NCBI GenBank assembly: GCA_009833045.1
Contig: WUUP01000002.1
Span: 310,001 to 374,000 of the forward strand
Direction of reading: 5' to 3'
From: Saprospirales bacterium GYS_P2D
GTDB lineage: Bacteria; Bacteroidota; Bacteroidia; Chitinophagales; Saprospiraceae
DNA: 64,000 nucleotides
The translations under genes were made by a program, and so were the position numbers. Every line of letters starts with the position of its first letter. The stretch's first letter is position 1. Below, one piece after another: positions 7,401 to 16,026 of this stretch. The notes beneath the pieces were generated by a model that saw nothing but the letters and a program-made list of their open reading frames with translations, made no database searches and was not told where the DNA came from.

Positions 7401-8558
7401 TTATTTGATAGAAAATCTATATTCAGTTTGTGTGGAATATCGCTCACCCGGCCTTAGGATAGTCGATGGAAAAGCATCTTGATTGGGCGAGTCGGGATAG
7501 TGCTGAGTCTCCAGACAGAGACCTGATCTGAATGGGTATTTCGTACCATTCTTACCTGAGATCGTACCATCTAAGAAATTGCCAGAATAAAACTGGATCG
7601 CTGGCTCGGTAGTGAATACCTCCATATATCTGCCTGACTCGGCATCATAGAGAGTGGCCACTTTGCGATTCTTAGTCTCTGACTGTGCGTCAAATATCCA
7701 GCAATGGTCATAGCCTAATCCTCTTTTTAGCTGTTCATTCTCGGTGGTGATATCACGACCTACTGACTTAACAGCTGTAAAGTCAAATGGAGTACCCTCT
7801 ACATCTCTCAGCTCTCCAGTAGGTATCAGCGTCTCATCGACTGGTAGGTATTGATCTGCCGATATCGACAGTTCATGATCAAGGATAGATGATTTATCAG
7901 CACCTAAGTTGAAATAAGTATGATTAGTCAGATTGACCACGGTCGGCTTATCTGTCGATGCTTGATAGTCGATGAGTATGCCATTCTCCTCGGTCAGCGT
8001 ATAGCTCACCTCCATGCTCAGCGTCCCAGGATACCCTTCCTGACCATCTGGGCTAAGGTAGCTGAGAGTGATAGATGGTCGAGGTACTTCCGTAGTGCTT
8101 TTCACATCCCAGACTACTTTATCAAATCCTTGTAGTCCACCATGTAGATGATTGGGGCCATCATTCTGTGCCAGCTGGTACTTTTTTCCATCGATCGAAA
8201 AAGAACCACCGGCGATACGATTACCATAGCGGCCGATGATACCTCCGAAGTATGGATTTTGATCCGCATCTAAATATCCAGCGATATCGTCATGGCCTAA
8301 CACTACATCGTCCTGCTGTCCGTCCTTATCTGGATACTCGATAGACTGGATTATACCACCATAGGTGATGATCGAGACACTCATCGTCCCATTAGAGAGT
8401 GTATACTTACTGACCTCCTGGCCATCACCGGTAGAGCCAAAAGCTGATTTCGAAATCGAATTAGGTGATTTCTTAGCTGGTGCTTCGCTACTTGTTTGCT
8501 CTTTCGGTCCACAGGATATGAGCATAGCACATATTGATAGTAGTAAGATGTGTTTCAT
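7401..8558 (-). CDS. galM: Aldose 1-epimerase (mutarotase), predicted lipoprotein
   Basis: The protein has 385 residues. A lipoprotein signal (MKHILLLSICAMLISC, lipid Cys16) precedes a GalM-type beta-sandwich: FGGIIGRYGNRIAGGSF, QNDGPNHLHGG, NLTNHTYFNLG, GYDHCWIFD and ETQHYPDSPNQDAFPS. The histidine and glutamate that catalyse ring opening in the family lie in the NHTYFNLG and CLETQHYPDSPN regions. Most bacterial GalM proteins are cytosolic; this one should sit outside the inner membrane, where it would interconvert alpha and beta L-arabinose freed by the retaining GH51 and GH127 enzymes before uptake. It lies 9 nt after araA. Confidence 0.9.
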   Translation of the reverse strand: MKHILLLSICAMLISCGPKEQTSSEAPAKKSPNSISKSAFGSTGDGQEVSKYTLSNGTMSVSIITYGGIIQSIEYPDKDGQQDDVVLGHDDIAGYLDADQNPYFGGIIGRYGNRIAGGSFSIDGKKYQLAQNDGPNHLHGGLQGFDKVVWDVKSTTEVPRPSITLSYLSPDGQEGYPGTLSMEVSYTLTEENGILIDYQASTDKPTVVNLTNHTYFNLGADKSSILDHELSISADQYLPVDETLIPTGELRDVEGTPFDFTAVKSVGRDITTENEQLKRGLGYDHCWIFDAQSETKNRKVATLYDAESGRYMEVFTTEPAIQFYSGNFLDGTISGKNGTKYPFRSGLCLETQHYPDSPNQDAFPSTILRPGERYSTQTEYRFSIK

Positions 8559-8567
8559 ATAGATAGT

Positions 8568-10058
8568 TTATGATTCGAATAGATGGTAATATACTTGATT
8601 CCATCTCAATTTTTCTTTGAAGTCACGAGTACGAGTCTGCTCATCTATGACAACCAGTTCGATGCCTGCCATTTCTGCAAAATCCTCCATGTACTCCGTA
8701 CCAATAGCCTTAGAGAATACCGTATGATGAGCTCCACCTGCTAATATCCAAGTCTGTGCAGCGATCTCAAGATTAGGCTTTGGATCCCAGAGCACTCTGG
8801 CCACTGGTAGTTTAGGCAGCTCTTGATCTGGAGCTACAGCGTCCACTTCATTGACGATCAAGCGATATCGACCGCCCAGATCTATCAGAGAGGCATTAAT
8901 AGCAGGTCCTGCATCTACATCAAATACTAATCGTACTGGATCTTCCTTGCCTCCGATACCCAGTGGATGCACCTCACATCTGACATCTCCGCTGGCTATC
9001 GATGGGCAGATCTCCAGCATGTGAGAACCGAGTACTCTCGACCGACCATCTCTGAAGTCATAGGTATAGTCCTCCATAAAGGAAGTACCACCCGATAGGC
9101 CTTGCTCCATGACCTTCGCTGAATGTAGCATCGCTGCGGTCTTCCAGTCTCCCTCTGCACCAAATCCATAGCCGTCGGCCATCAGTCGCTGAGTGGCGAT
9201 ACCTGGTAGTTGCTTGAGCCCACCCAGATTTTCAAATGTATCCGTATATGCCGTAAAACCTCCATCTGTCAAAAATGAACGCATACCCAACTCTATCTTA
9301 GCGGCATCCTGTAGTGCGCTGAGCACACTATCGCCCTGCACGACTTTGTAGCTGTCTTTATATTCTTTGACCAGTGTATCTACTGCTGCATCACTCACTC
9401 CATCCACATGCTGCTCCAGATCATTTATGCTGTATCCATTCACCGAGAAGCCAAACTTCATTTGTGCTTCCACCTTATTCCCTTCGGTGACAGCCACCTC
9501 TCGCATATTGTCTCCGATACGAGCTACTTTGGTATTTTGGAGGGCATGCCAGCCCGCAGCTACCCTACTCCATACTGCTATCCGCTCGATGCTTTGTGCA
9601 TTTTGCCAGTGTCCTACGACTACCTTACGCCCTACATTCATGCTCGTCGCCATGAATCCAAACTCCCTACCACCATGTGCTGATTGATTTTCATTCATGA
9701 AGTCCATATCGATCGATGACCACGGTATCTCTGCATTGTACTGCGTGTGAAAATGTAAAATCGGCTTCTGCAAGGTCTTCAGCGCTCTGATCCACATTTT
9801 GGCCGGAGAGAAGGTATGCATCCAAAATATTAGGCCAATGCATTTGTTCTCACGATTAGCATTTTGCGCCATCTCGAAAGTCTCTTCTGGCGACTTGACC
9901 ACACCTTTGTACTTGACTTGAGGAAGTATTGAGTTTTGACCATCGAGTGACTTAGCTATTTCTTCTGCATGTCGAGCTACATTCTTGAGCGTCTCAGGTC
10001 CGTAGAGATGCTGGCTACCAGTGACTAACCATATTTCGTAAGTACTTATATCTATCAT
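8568..10058 (-). CDS. araA: L-arabinose isomerase
   Basis: At 496 residues it has the normal length for AraA. It opens with the family signature [18 protein letters not shown] and carries [37 protein letters not shown]-type [21 protein letters not shown] and [10 protein letters not shown], which carry the catalytic and metal-binding glutamates and histidines. It converts L-arabinose to L-ribulose in the cytosol using Mn2+. It is the third of the araB-araD-araA block, 9 nt after araD. Confidence 0.97.
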   Translation of the reverse strand: MIDISTYEIWLVTGSQHLYGPETLKNVARHAEEIAKSLDGQNSILPQVKYKGVVKSPEETFEMAQNANRENKCIGLIFWMHTFSPAKMWIRALKTLQKPILHFHTQYNAEIPWSSIDMDFMNENQSAHGGREFGFMATSMNVGRKVVVGHWQNAQSIERIAVWSRVAAGWHALQNTKVARIGDNMREVAVTEGNKVEAQMKFGFSVNGYSINDLEQHVDGVSDAAVDTLVKEYKDSYKVVQGDSVLSALQDAAKIELGMRSFLTDGGFTAYTDTFENLGGLKQLPGIATQRLMADGYGFGAEGDWKTAAMLHSAKVMEQGLSGGTSFMEDYTYDFRDGRSRVLGSHMLEICPSIASGDVRCEVHPLGIGGKEDPVRLVFDVDAGPAINASLIDLGGRYRLIVNEVDAVAPDQELPKLPVARVLWDPKPNLEIAAQTWILAGGAHHTVFSKAIGTEYMEDFAEMAGIELVVIDEQTRTRDFKEKLRWNQVYYHLFES

Positions 10059-10067
10059 TTTTCTTTT

Positions 10068-10772
10068 TTATTCTTGTCCGTAGTATGCATTTTTCCCATG
10101 CTTTCTTTCGTAGTGCTTTTTGATCAGAGCATCCTTGAGCCTTGGGGCTGCGGGATTGATCTGTAGCGTGAGATAAGCCATCTTCGCCAGTTCCTCGAGC
10201 ACTTTACTATTGTACACCGCCTTCGCCGCATTCTTACCCCATGTGAATGGCCCATGATTGCCCAGTAGGACCATTTCGACTTCTTCATATGAGATTCCTT
10301 TATCAGAAAAACAGTCCAAGATCTGCTGACCCGTCATATGCTCATAGTTGCCCGCTATCAGTTCATCACTCATCGGTGGCGCACATGGGATATCCGTGGT
10401 CAGATGGTCGGCATGTGTCGTACCGAATATCGGGATATCTCGCTGCGCCTGCGCCCATGCCACTGAGTAGGTCGCATGTGTATGTGAGATGCCACCGATA
10501 TGCTCCCACTCCGTATAGAGATAGGCATGTGTCTTAGTATCCGACGATGGACGCATATTACCTTCGATCACATTATTATCCAGATCGACGATCACTATGT
10601 CCTGCCACCTCAGATCATCATAGGGCACACCACTTGGCTTGATGGCGAATACTCCTGCTGATCGATCTACCGCACTGACATTGCCAAAGGTGTAGACTAC
10701 CAAGTCCAAGGCCGGCAGCTCCATATTCGCTTCATAGCACTCCTCCTTGAGCGATTTATATTTCGTGCTCAT
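10068..10772 (-). CDS. araD: L-ribulose-5-phosphate 4-epimerase
   Basis: This 234-residue class II aldolase-fold enzyme has substrate-binding YTFGNVSAVDR and KPSGVPYDDL, the zinc histidines in GGISHTHATYSVAWAQA, and HADHLTTDIPCAPPMSDE, with the third zinc histidine in LLGNHGPFTWGK. It epimerises L-ribulose-5-P to D-xylulose-5-P, which feeds the pentose phosphate pathway. Its stop lies 9 nt before araA, and it starts 2 nt after the araB stop, so all three are likely co-translated. Confidence 0.97.
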   Translation of the reverse strand: MSTKYKSLKEECYEANMELPALDLVVYTFGNVSAVDRSAGVFAIKPSGVPYDDLRWQDIVIVDLDNNVIEGNMRPSSDTKTHAYLYTEWEHIGGISHTHATYSVAWAQAQRDIPIFGTTHADHLTTDIPCAPPMSDELIAGNYEHMTGQQILDCFSDKGISYEEVEMVLLGNHGPFTWGKNAAKAVYNSKVLEELAKMAYLTLQINPAAPRLKDALIKKHYERKHGKNAYYGQE

Positions 10773-10774
10773 TA

Positions 10775-12430
10775 TTACTTATTGTTGATTTGTGTTTCCA
10801 CGAATATTCCTAATTTCTGATAGTTCGCATAGAGATCATTGTACTGACTATGTCGCTGAGGATCAGGGTGGTAGGTCTTTTCCATACCATTACCCATAGC
10901 GGCAGCAGCCTCACCCATAGATGTGTAGATACCGGACGCTACTGCTGCATACATCGCAGCTCCGAGAGCTGGTGCTTGCTCAGAGACCGCTACCTTGATC
11001 TGCATATCGAGTACGTCTGCAAGCGTCTGCATGATGAAGCCTGACTTTTTAGCTACACCTCCGATACCTACTACTGTGTCGATCTGTACTCCCTCCTCTC
11101 TGAATCTATCTACGATACTCCTCGATCCATAGCAGATCGCCTCAACTAAGGCCCTGAAGATATGTGCAGCAGATGTCCCCAAACTCAGATTGACCAGGGC
11201 GCCTTTGAGTAGCTGATTAGCATCGGGAGTCCGTCTACCATTGACCCAGTCCAGCGCTAAGGGTGCTGAATCGGAGATCGGTAGTTTTTCTGCAGCTTCG
11301 CTCAGCTTGACGATGATATCGGACTTGATAGCAGCCATCTGCTCCTCCGTCAGATAGCTCGATGCTATATGATCCAGTGGCCACGAGATGACATTCTTCC
11401 ACCAAGCTAAGACATCTCCAAATGCAGACTGCCCAGCCTCTAATCCTACTAAGCCCGGCACCACTGATCCATCCACCTGTCCACAGATACCTTTGACCGT
11501 AGAGTCACCTACTGCGGATGATGAGGAGACGATGATATCACAGGTGCTCGTACCCATGACTCGGACCAGCGTCCCTTCTTCTACTTCCGCACCGACTGCA
11601 CCTGCATGTGCATCAAATGTGCCTACCGCTACCACGCAGTCTGTCGTCAGACCTAATCGCTCTGCCCAGTCAGCACTCAGCTGACCCGCCACCTCATCTG
11701 AGGTATAGGTATCACTGTATAGCCTCGATCGGAGCGCTCCCAGATAGGGATCAAATGCACTCAGATACTCCTCTGACGGCAGTCCTCCCCAGTTCTCATG
11801 CCACATAGCCTTGTGTCCAGCGGCACAGCGTGACCTCTTGAAGGTATCCAACTCCGGCTCGCCCACCAATAGGTAGGTCATATAGTCACAGTGCTCCATC
11901 CAGGTGTGAGCAGCAGTTTTGACAGACTCATCTACTCGGATCGTACGTAAGATCTTCGCCCAAAACCACTCCGATGAATAGATGCCACCCACATAGCGGG
12001 TATAGTCACCCTCATGCCAGGTACGTGAGAGCGTATTAATCTCTTCTGCCTCAGCTATGGCAGTATGATCCTTCCACAGGATCACCATACCATGAGGATT
12101 ATCCGACATATCGGACCGCATCGAGAGTGCCGTGCCGCTCTCATCCAGCGCTATGGGAGAAGATCCTGTAGTGTCGATACAGATACCCCTGACCTCAGAC
12201 GGCGTCACACCTGACTGAGATACTACTGTCTTGATGGTCATTTCCATCCCCTCGATATGATCCAGCGGATGCTGGCGCCACTGATTGATACTCGCATCAC
12301 AGTATTGTCCCTCTCGCCATCTGGGATACCAGTGGACAGCACTCTCCACCGTTTCTCCAGTAGCACTATCCACTAAAACGGCTCGCACTGAGTCGGTACC
12401 AAAATCTAAGCCTATCACATATTCTTTCAT
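10775..12430 (-). CDS. araB: L-ribulokinase
   Basis: This 551-residue FGGY-family sugar kinase has N-terminal phosphate loop IGLDFGTDSVRAVLVD, the AraB-type WYPRWREGQYCDASINQWRQ and ICIDTTGSSPIALDE, catalytic region VAVGTFDAHAGAVGAE, and nucleotide-binding GIGGVAKKSGFIMQTLADVL. It phosphorylates L-ribulose with ATP. The length and the DTTGSSP motif separate it from xylulokinase and glycerol kinase. It follows the GH127 gene by 36 nt and begins the catabolic block araB-araD-araA. Confidence 0.96.
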   Translation of the reverse strand: MKEYVIGLDFGTDSVRAVLVDSATGETVESAVHWYPRWREGQYCDASINQWRQHPLDHIEGMEMTIKTVVSQSGVTPSEVRGICIDTTGSSPIALDESGTALSMRSDMSDNPHGMVILWKDHTAIAEAEEINTLSRTWHEGDYTRYVGGIYSSEWFWAKILRTIRVDESVKTAAHTWMEHCDYMTYLLVGEPELDTFKRSRCAAGHKAMWHENWGGLPSEEYLSAFDPYLGALRSRLYSDTYTSDEVAGQLSADWAERLGLTTDCVVAVGTFDAHAGAVGAEVEEGTLVRVMGTSTCDIIVSSSSAVGDSTVKGICGQVDGSVVPGLVGLEAGQSAFGDVLAWWKNVISWPLDHIASSYLTEEQMAAIKSDIIVKLSEAAEKLPISDSAPLALDWVNGRRTPDANQLLKGALVNLSLGTSAAHIFRALVEAICYGSRSIVDRFREEGVQIDTVVGIGGVAKKSGFIMQTLADVLDMQIKVAVSEQAPALGAAMYAAVASGIYTSMGEAAAAMGNGMEKTYHPDPQRHSQYNDLYANYQKLGIFVETQINNK

Positions 12431-12466
12431 TCGATTTTTATTGGGTTTTGTTTATTACCAGAGTAT

Positions 12467-14464
12467 CTAAAATTGGGGTATCCATACTTTCATTTTTCCT
12501 ACACCTCTATTGGACCAAGCGAAGTAAGGGATAGCGGTATACTCCTCTGAATTAATAGTCATAACGCCTCCTAAAAGATCCGGAGCCCAGGTGGCTCTCA
12601 TTTTTTCTGCTGTACGGCTGCTTTTGATCAGATCGATATCTTTTTCATTATCCATAGACTCAATAGCATACGTGAAAGGCCCATATTCTACAGATAATGT
12701 TCCTTTATTTTCTACTACTTGATCATTACTTTGGATTAATCTTACTTCATTATCAAATGATAGTACTATTTCAGATTTTGCGGCTGCAGGCACTTCTATG
12801 ATCAAGTAGCCATCCTGTACGCTTGTAGGGACCGATTTCCCATTGATTGATAAAGCTATCTCACTCTCACGACCATCGATGTAGCTGTACAGATCTCCAG
12901 GTACAGCATCACCTCTCAGATGATGAGGCGCTCTGATTTTTAATGTTTTCTGTTGACTTGATCCATTATCGACAGATATCACTGTGCCACCTTGCCAAGG
13001 ATAGGAGGTACGCTGATTTATTTTGATATCAGCATTGTCATCAACTATAGTCGCCTCGCTATCCACGAAAAGATTCACAAATATCTCATCCGATGTATGC
13101 GAATAAATCAATGAAGAAACTGTAGGAAGAAATCGAATAACATTAGTCGGACAACAAGAGCAGTCAAACCAACCCTGTCGAGTACAGTGTCCTCGATTGA
13201 ACGTATAGACACCATCGCTGGCCAACGCATTAGGGTAAAAGAACTTGACACCATCAAGAGATATGCCGGCGATCATCCCATTATATAGAGTACGCTCAAT
13301 GATATCGAAGTATTTGACATCACCCGTCTTTTGATGGAGGCGATGATTCCAATAGATACTTCCTATAGCAGCGCAGGTTTCGCTATAGGCGGTGAGATTT
13401 GGTAGTTCATAGTTTTCTCCAAATGACTCACCCTCATGACGAGCTCCGATGCCACCCGTGACATACATCTTTTTATTCACCATATTTTCCCACAGCGCAT
13501 CCACTGCGGATCCATAGCTTTCATCATCTAATAAGACTGCGATATCAGTCATGGCGGTATACATATAGACTGCACGTACAGCATGCCCCACCACTTCGTC
13601 TTGTTCCACCACAGGTATATGATCCTGACTATAGGGCCCGAAAAGCTCATGGTGATCTGGATTCCCTCTATTATCTAAGAAGTATTTGGCTAAAGCCAAA
13701 TAGTCTTCATTTTTAGTCACTCTGTATAGCTGGAGCAATCCTGTCTCAATGATCTGATGACCAGGTACTACCGCAATTTGGCCAGGACCATCACCAAAAG
13801 TCTTGACCATGAGGTCAGCATTCTTGATAGCTATGTCTAAGAAGTTCCTCTTGCCAGTAGCTTGATAGTGTCTTACGGCTGCCTCATATAGGTGACCAGG
13901 ATTGTATAGCTCATGACTGGCCTCAAGTGACTCCCACCTCACACCTTCGATCACCTTGACCCAAGGAGCCGGAGGCATATCAGGCTGCACCGTCCTCCAA
14001 GTAGTCAGGTAGCCATCTTCTTCTTGCCCAGTGGCGATGATCTCGATAAGCTCATCGATGAGAGATTCGAGCTCAGGATCTGGCGCTGAGATCAGAGAAT
14101 TTGAAGCTCCCTCGATAATCTTATACAAGTCCGTATCGTCGAACGGCATGGCTCCCTCTATAGCACCATCCATCTCGCCACCAGCCCTCAGAAAATTATT
14201 CATTCTACCCTCTTCTTCACATTTTTGCAAAGCATAGGATATCGTCTTCTCTTGGATTTTTTGGACCATAGGCAACCAAAAATCATCGGTCAGTCGCACA
14301 CTTTGGATATCCACAGGAGATATCGCATATTCATGCGACACTTCCTGGTGGCTACCACTATCGCTAATAGGCGCAGTGATATCCCGCTGAGGATAACAGC
14401 TGAATATCACTAAAGCACAAATGGCGCAGATAATTCTAAAGTAGGCATTCATGCTGCTCGGCAT
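12467..14464 (-). CDS. GH127 beta-L-arabinofuranosidase, lipoprotein
   Basis: The protein has 665 residues. The N-terminal lipoprotein signal ends at Cys23 (ICALVIFSC). The (alpha/alpha)6 barrel carries GH127 hallmarks: VRLTDDFWLPMVQK, SHELYNPGHLYEAAVRHYQATG, VVGHAVRAVYMYTAMTDIA, YVTGGIGARHEGESFGENYELPN, YSETCAAIGSIYWNHRL and CSCCPTNVIRF. The glutamate, lone cysteine and adjacent Cys-Cys correspond to the Zn-thiolate site of characterised GH127 enzymes, in which a cysteine is the nucleophile. Expected action is release of beta-L-arabinofuranose from hydroxyproline-linked or similar glycans. ATG at 14464 is 2 nt past the previous stop; ATG at 14452 is an alternative. Confidence 0.9.
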   Translation of the reverse strand: MPSSMNAYFRIICAICALVIFSCYPQRDITAPISDSGSHQEVSHEYAISPVDIQSVRLTDDFWLPMVQKIQEKTISYALQKCEEEGRMNNFLRAGGEMDGAIEGAMPFDDTDLYKIIEGASNSLISAPDPELESLIDELIEIIATGQEEDGYLTTWRTVQPDMPPAPWVKVIEGVRWESLEASHELYNPGHLYEAAVRHYQATGKRNFLDIAIKNADLMVKTFGDGPGQIAVVPGHQIIETGLLQLYRVTKNEDYLALAKYFLDNRGNPDHHELFGPYSQDHIPVVEQDEVVGHAVRAVYMYTAMTDIAVLLDDESYGSAVDALWENMVNKKMYVTGGIGARHEGESFGENYELPNLTAYSETCAAIGSIYWNHRLHQKTGDVKYFDIIERTLYNGMIAGISLDGVKFFYPNALASDGVYTFNRGHCTRQGWFDCSCCPTNVIRFLPTVSSLIYSHTSDEIFVNLFVDSEATIVDDNADIKINQRTSYPWQGGTVISVDNGSSQQKTLKIRAPHHLRGDAVPGDLYSYIDGRESEIALSINGKSVPTSVQDGYLIIEVPAAAKSEIVLSFDNEVRLIQSNDQVVENKGTLSVEYGPFTYAIESMDNEKDIDLIKSSRTAEKMRATWAPDLLGGVMTINSEEYTAIPYFAWSNRGVGKMKVWIPQF

Positions 14465-14466
14465 AC

Positions 14467-16014
14467 CTATTTCAGCTCAAGTACTACTACCGAAAACGGC
14501 GGTATGCTCACATTGAGATTTCCATCCTTCAGCTTGAATCCGTCAAATTCTCTCGGGCTGATACGATCTGGATTGTCAAAATCATTGTGCGCCTGCACTT
14601 CATCAGCGGTGAGGATCGTGGCTTTGCCCGATAGCGTACCTACGCCTCTCATTTTGAGATTCACTTCGTGCGTATTGCTCGCATCGATATTTACTAAGCT
14701 TACATGGATTTTACCCGATGCATCCTGAGAAGCAGAGCATGATATCGCTGGTAGTGACTCTCCCTCATACTCATACTGAGGCATGTCAAAAATGTCTGTC
14801 GGGATGAGCTGAGCATCCTGATGCACATTGTACATCTTCATCACGTGATAGGTCGGTGTGAGGATCATTTTCTCTCCCTCTGTCAATATCACTGCTTGTA
14901 GCACGTTGACCGTCTGTGCGAGATTGCCCATGATGACACGATCTGCATGATTGTTAAAAATATTGAGGGTTGCTCCAGCGATCATAGCATCACGCATGGT
15001 ATTCTGCTGATAGAGTGCTGTTGGCTCGAGATCTTTTTCACCATCGTACCATCCGCCCCACTCGTCTACAGCGAGTCCGATTTTTTTATTTGGATCATAC
15101 TTATCCATGATCGTAGAGTGACGAGTCACCAGCTCCTCCATTCGGAGCGCTTTTTGCATCGTCTGAAAATATTGCTTATCGCTGAATTCATAAGATGGCC
15201 CCTTATCATTCCAATCGATCACTGCGTACATATGGAGCGCCACTGCTTCGATCAGACTCGGCTTAATATTTTGCATGAGGACCTCTGTCCAATGATAATC
15301 ATCCTCAGACGCACCCGATGCTATACGATATAGCTTTGATGAGTTAGTCCAATCGGTCATGAATGTGGCATATTGCTTATAAACATTGGCATAATACTCT
15401 GCCGTCATATTTCCTCCACAGCCCCACATCTCATTTCCGACGCCCCAGTATTTGACATTCCATGGCTCTTCTCTTCCATTCTCTCGTCTGAGGTCTGCCA
15501 TTGGGCTGATGCCATCATGATTGACGTACTGCACCCAGTCAGAGAGCTCTTTTACTTCACCACTACCGACATTGCCCGCCAGGTAAGGTTCAGCACCGAT
15601 CGCCTCACAGAAGTTTAAGAAGTCATGCGTCCCAAAGCTATTGTCCTCAGTGACACCACCCCACCAAGTATTGACTATAGTCGGTCTATCCTCCTGAGGA
15701 CCTATACCGTCCATCCAGTGATAGGTATCAGCAAAACACCCCCCCGGCCATCTGAGGATAGGCACCTTTAGCTCTCTGAGTGCATCGATGATGTCATTGC
15801 GGATTCCGTCCGTATTAGGGATCGACTGATTATCCCGGCCTACATAGATACCGTCGTAGACACATCTCCCGAGATGTTCGGCGAAGTGACCATAAATATT
15901 CTTATTAATCGTGTACCTCGACTGATCAGCATTGAGATAGATCGTAGCGTCTGGCTGTGCTGATATTTGGCTGAGGCCAAACAAGCAAAGTAGAATAGAT
16001 AGATAGTTTTTCAT
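14467..16014 (-). CDS. GH51 alpha-L-arabinofuranosidase, compact secreted form
   Basis: At 515 residues this has the usual compact GH51 length. A cleavable signal peptide (~1-19, ending QISA) is followed directly by the (beta/alpha)8 barrel and a C-terminal beta domain. ILRWPGGCFADTYHW and NTWWGGVTEDNSFGTHDFL are GH51 hallmarks. The acid/base is E195 in GVGNEMWG and the nucleophile is E318 in LAVDEWGGWYDG. It releases terminal alpha-L-arabinofuranose from arabinan or arabinoxylan side chains with retention. It lies 12 nt after the larger GH51 gene and 2 nt before the GH127 gene. Confidence 0.94.
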   Translation of the reverse strand: MKNYLSILLCLFGLSQISAQPDATIYLNADQSRYTINKNIYGHFAEHLGRCVYDGIYVGRDNQSIPNTDGIRNDIIDALRELKVPILRWPGGCFADTYHWMDGIGPQEDRPTIVNTWWGGVTEDNSFGTHDFLNFCEAIGAEPYLAGNVGSGEVKELSDWVQYVNHDGISPMADLRRENGREEPWNVKYWGVGNEMWGCGGNMTAEYYANVYKQYATFMTDWTNSSKLYRIASGASEDDYHWTEVLMQNIKPSLIEAVALHMYAVIDWNDKGPSYEFSDKQYFQTMQKALRMEELVTRHSTIMDKYDPNKKIGLAVDEWGGWYDGEKDLEPTALYQQNTMRDAMIAGATLNIFNNHADRVIMGNLAQTVNVLQAVILTEGEKMILTPTYHVMKMYNVHQDAQLIPTDIFDMPQYEYEGESLPAISCSASQDASGKIHVSLVNIDASNTHEVNLKMRGVGTLSGKATILTADEVQAHNDFDNPDRISPREFDGFKLKDGNLNVSIPPFSVVVLELK

Positions 16015-16026
16015 GTTTTTATGACT

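Noticed and set aside
14947-15333. 128-codon open frame antisense to the compact GH51 gene
   Set aside because: Wholly inside a gene with intact catalytic motifs; no independent evidence for coding.
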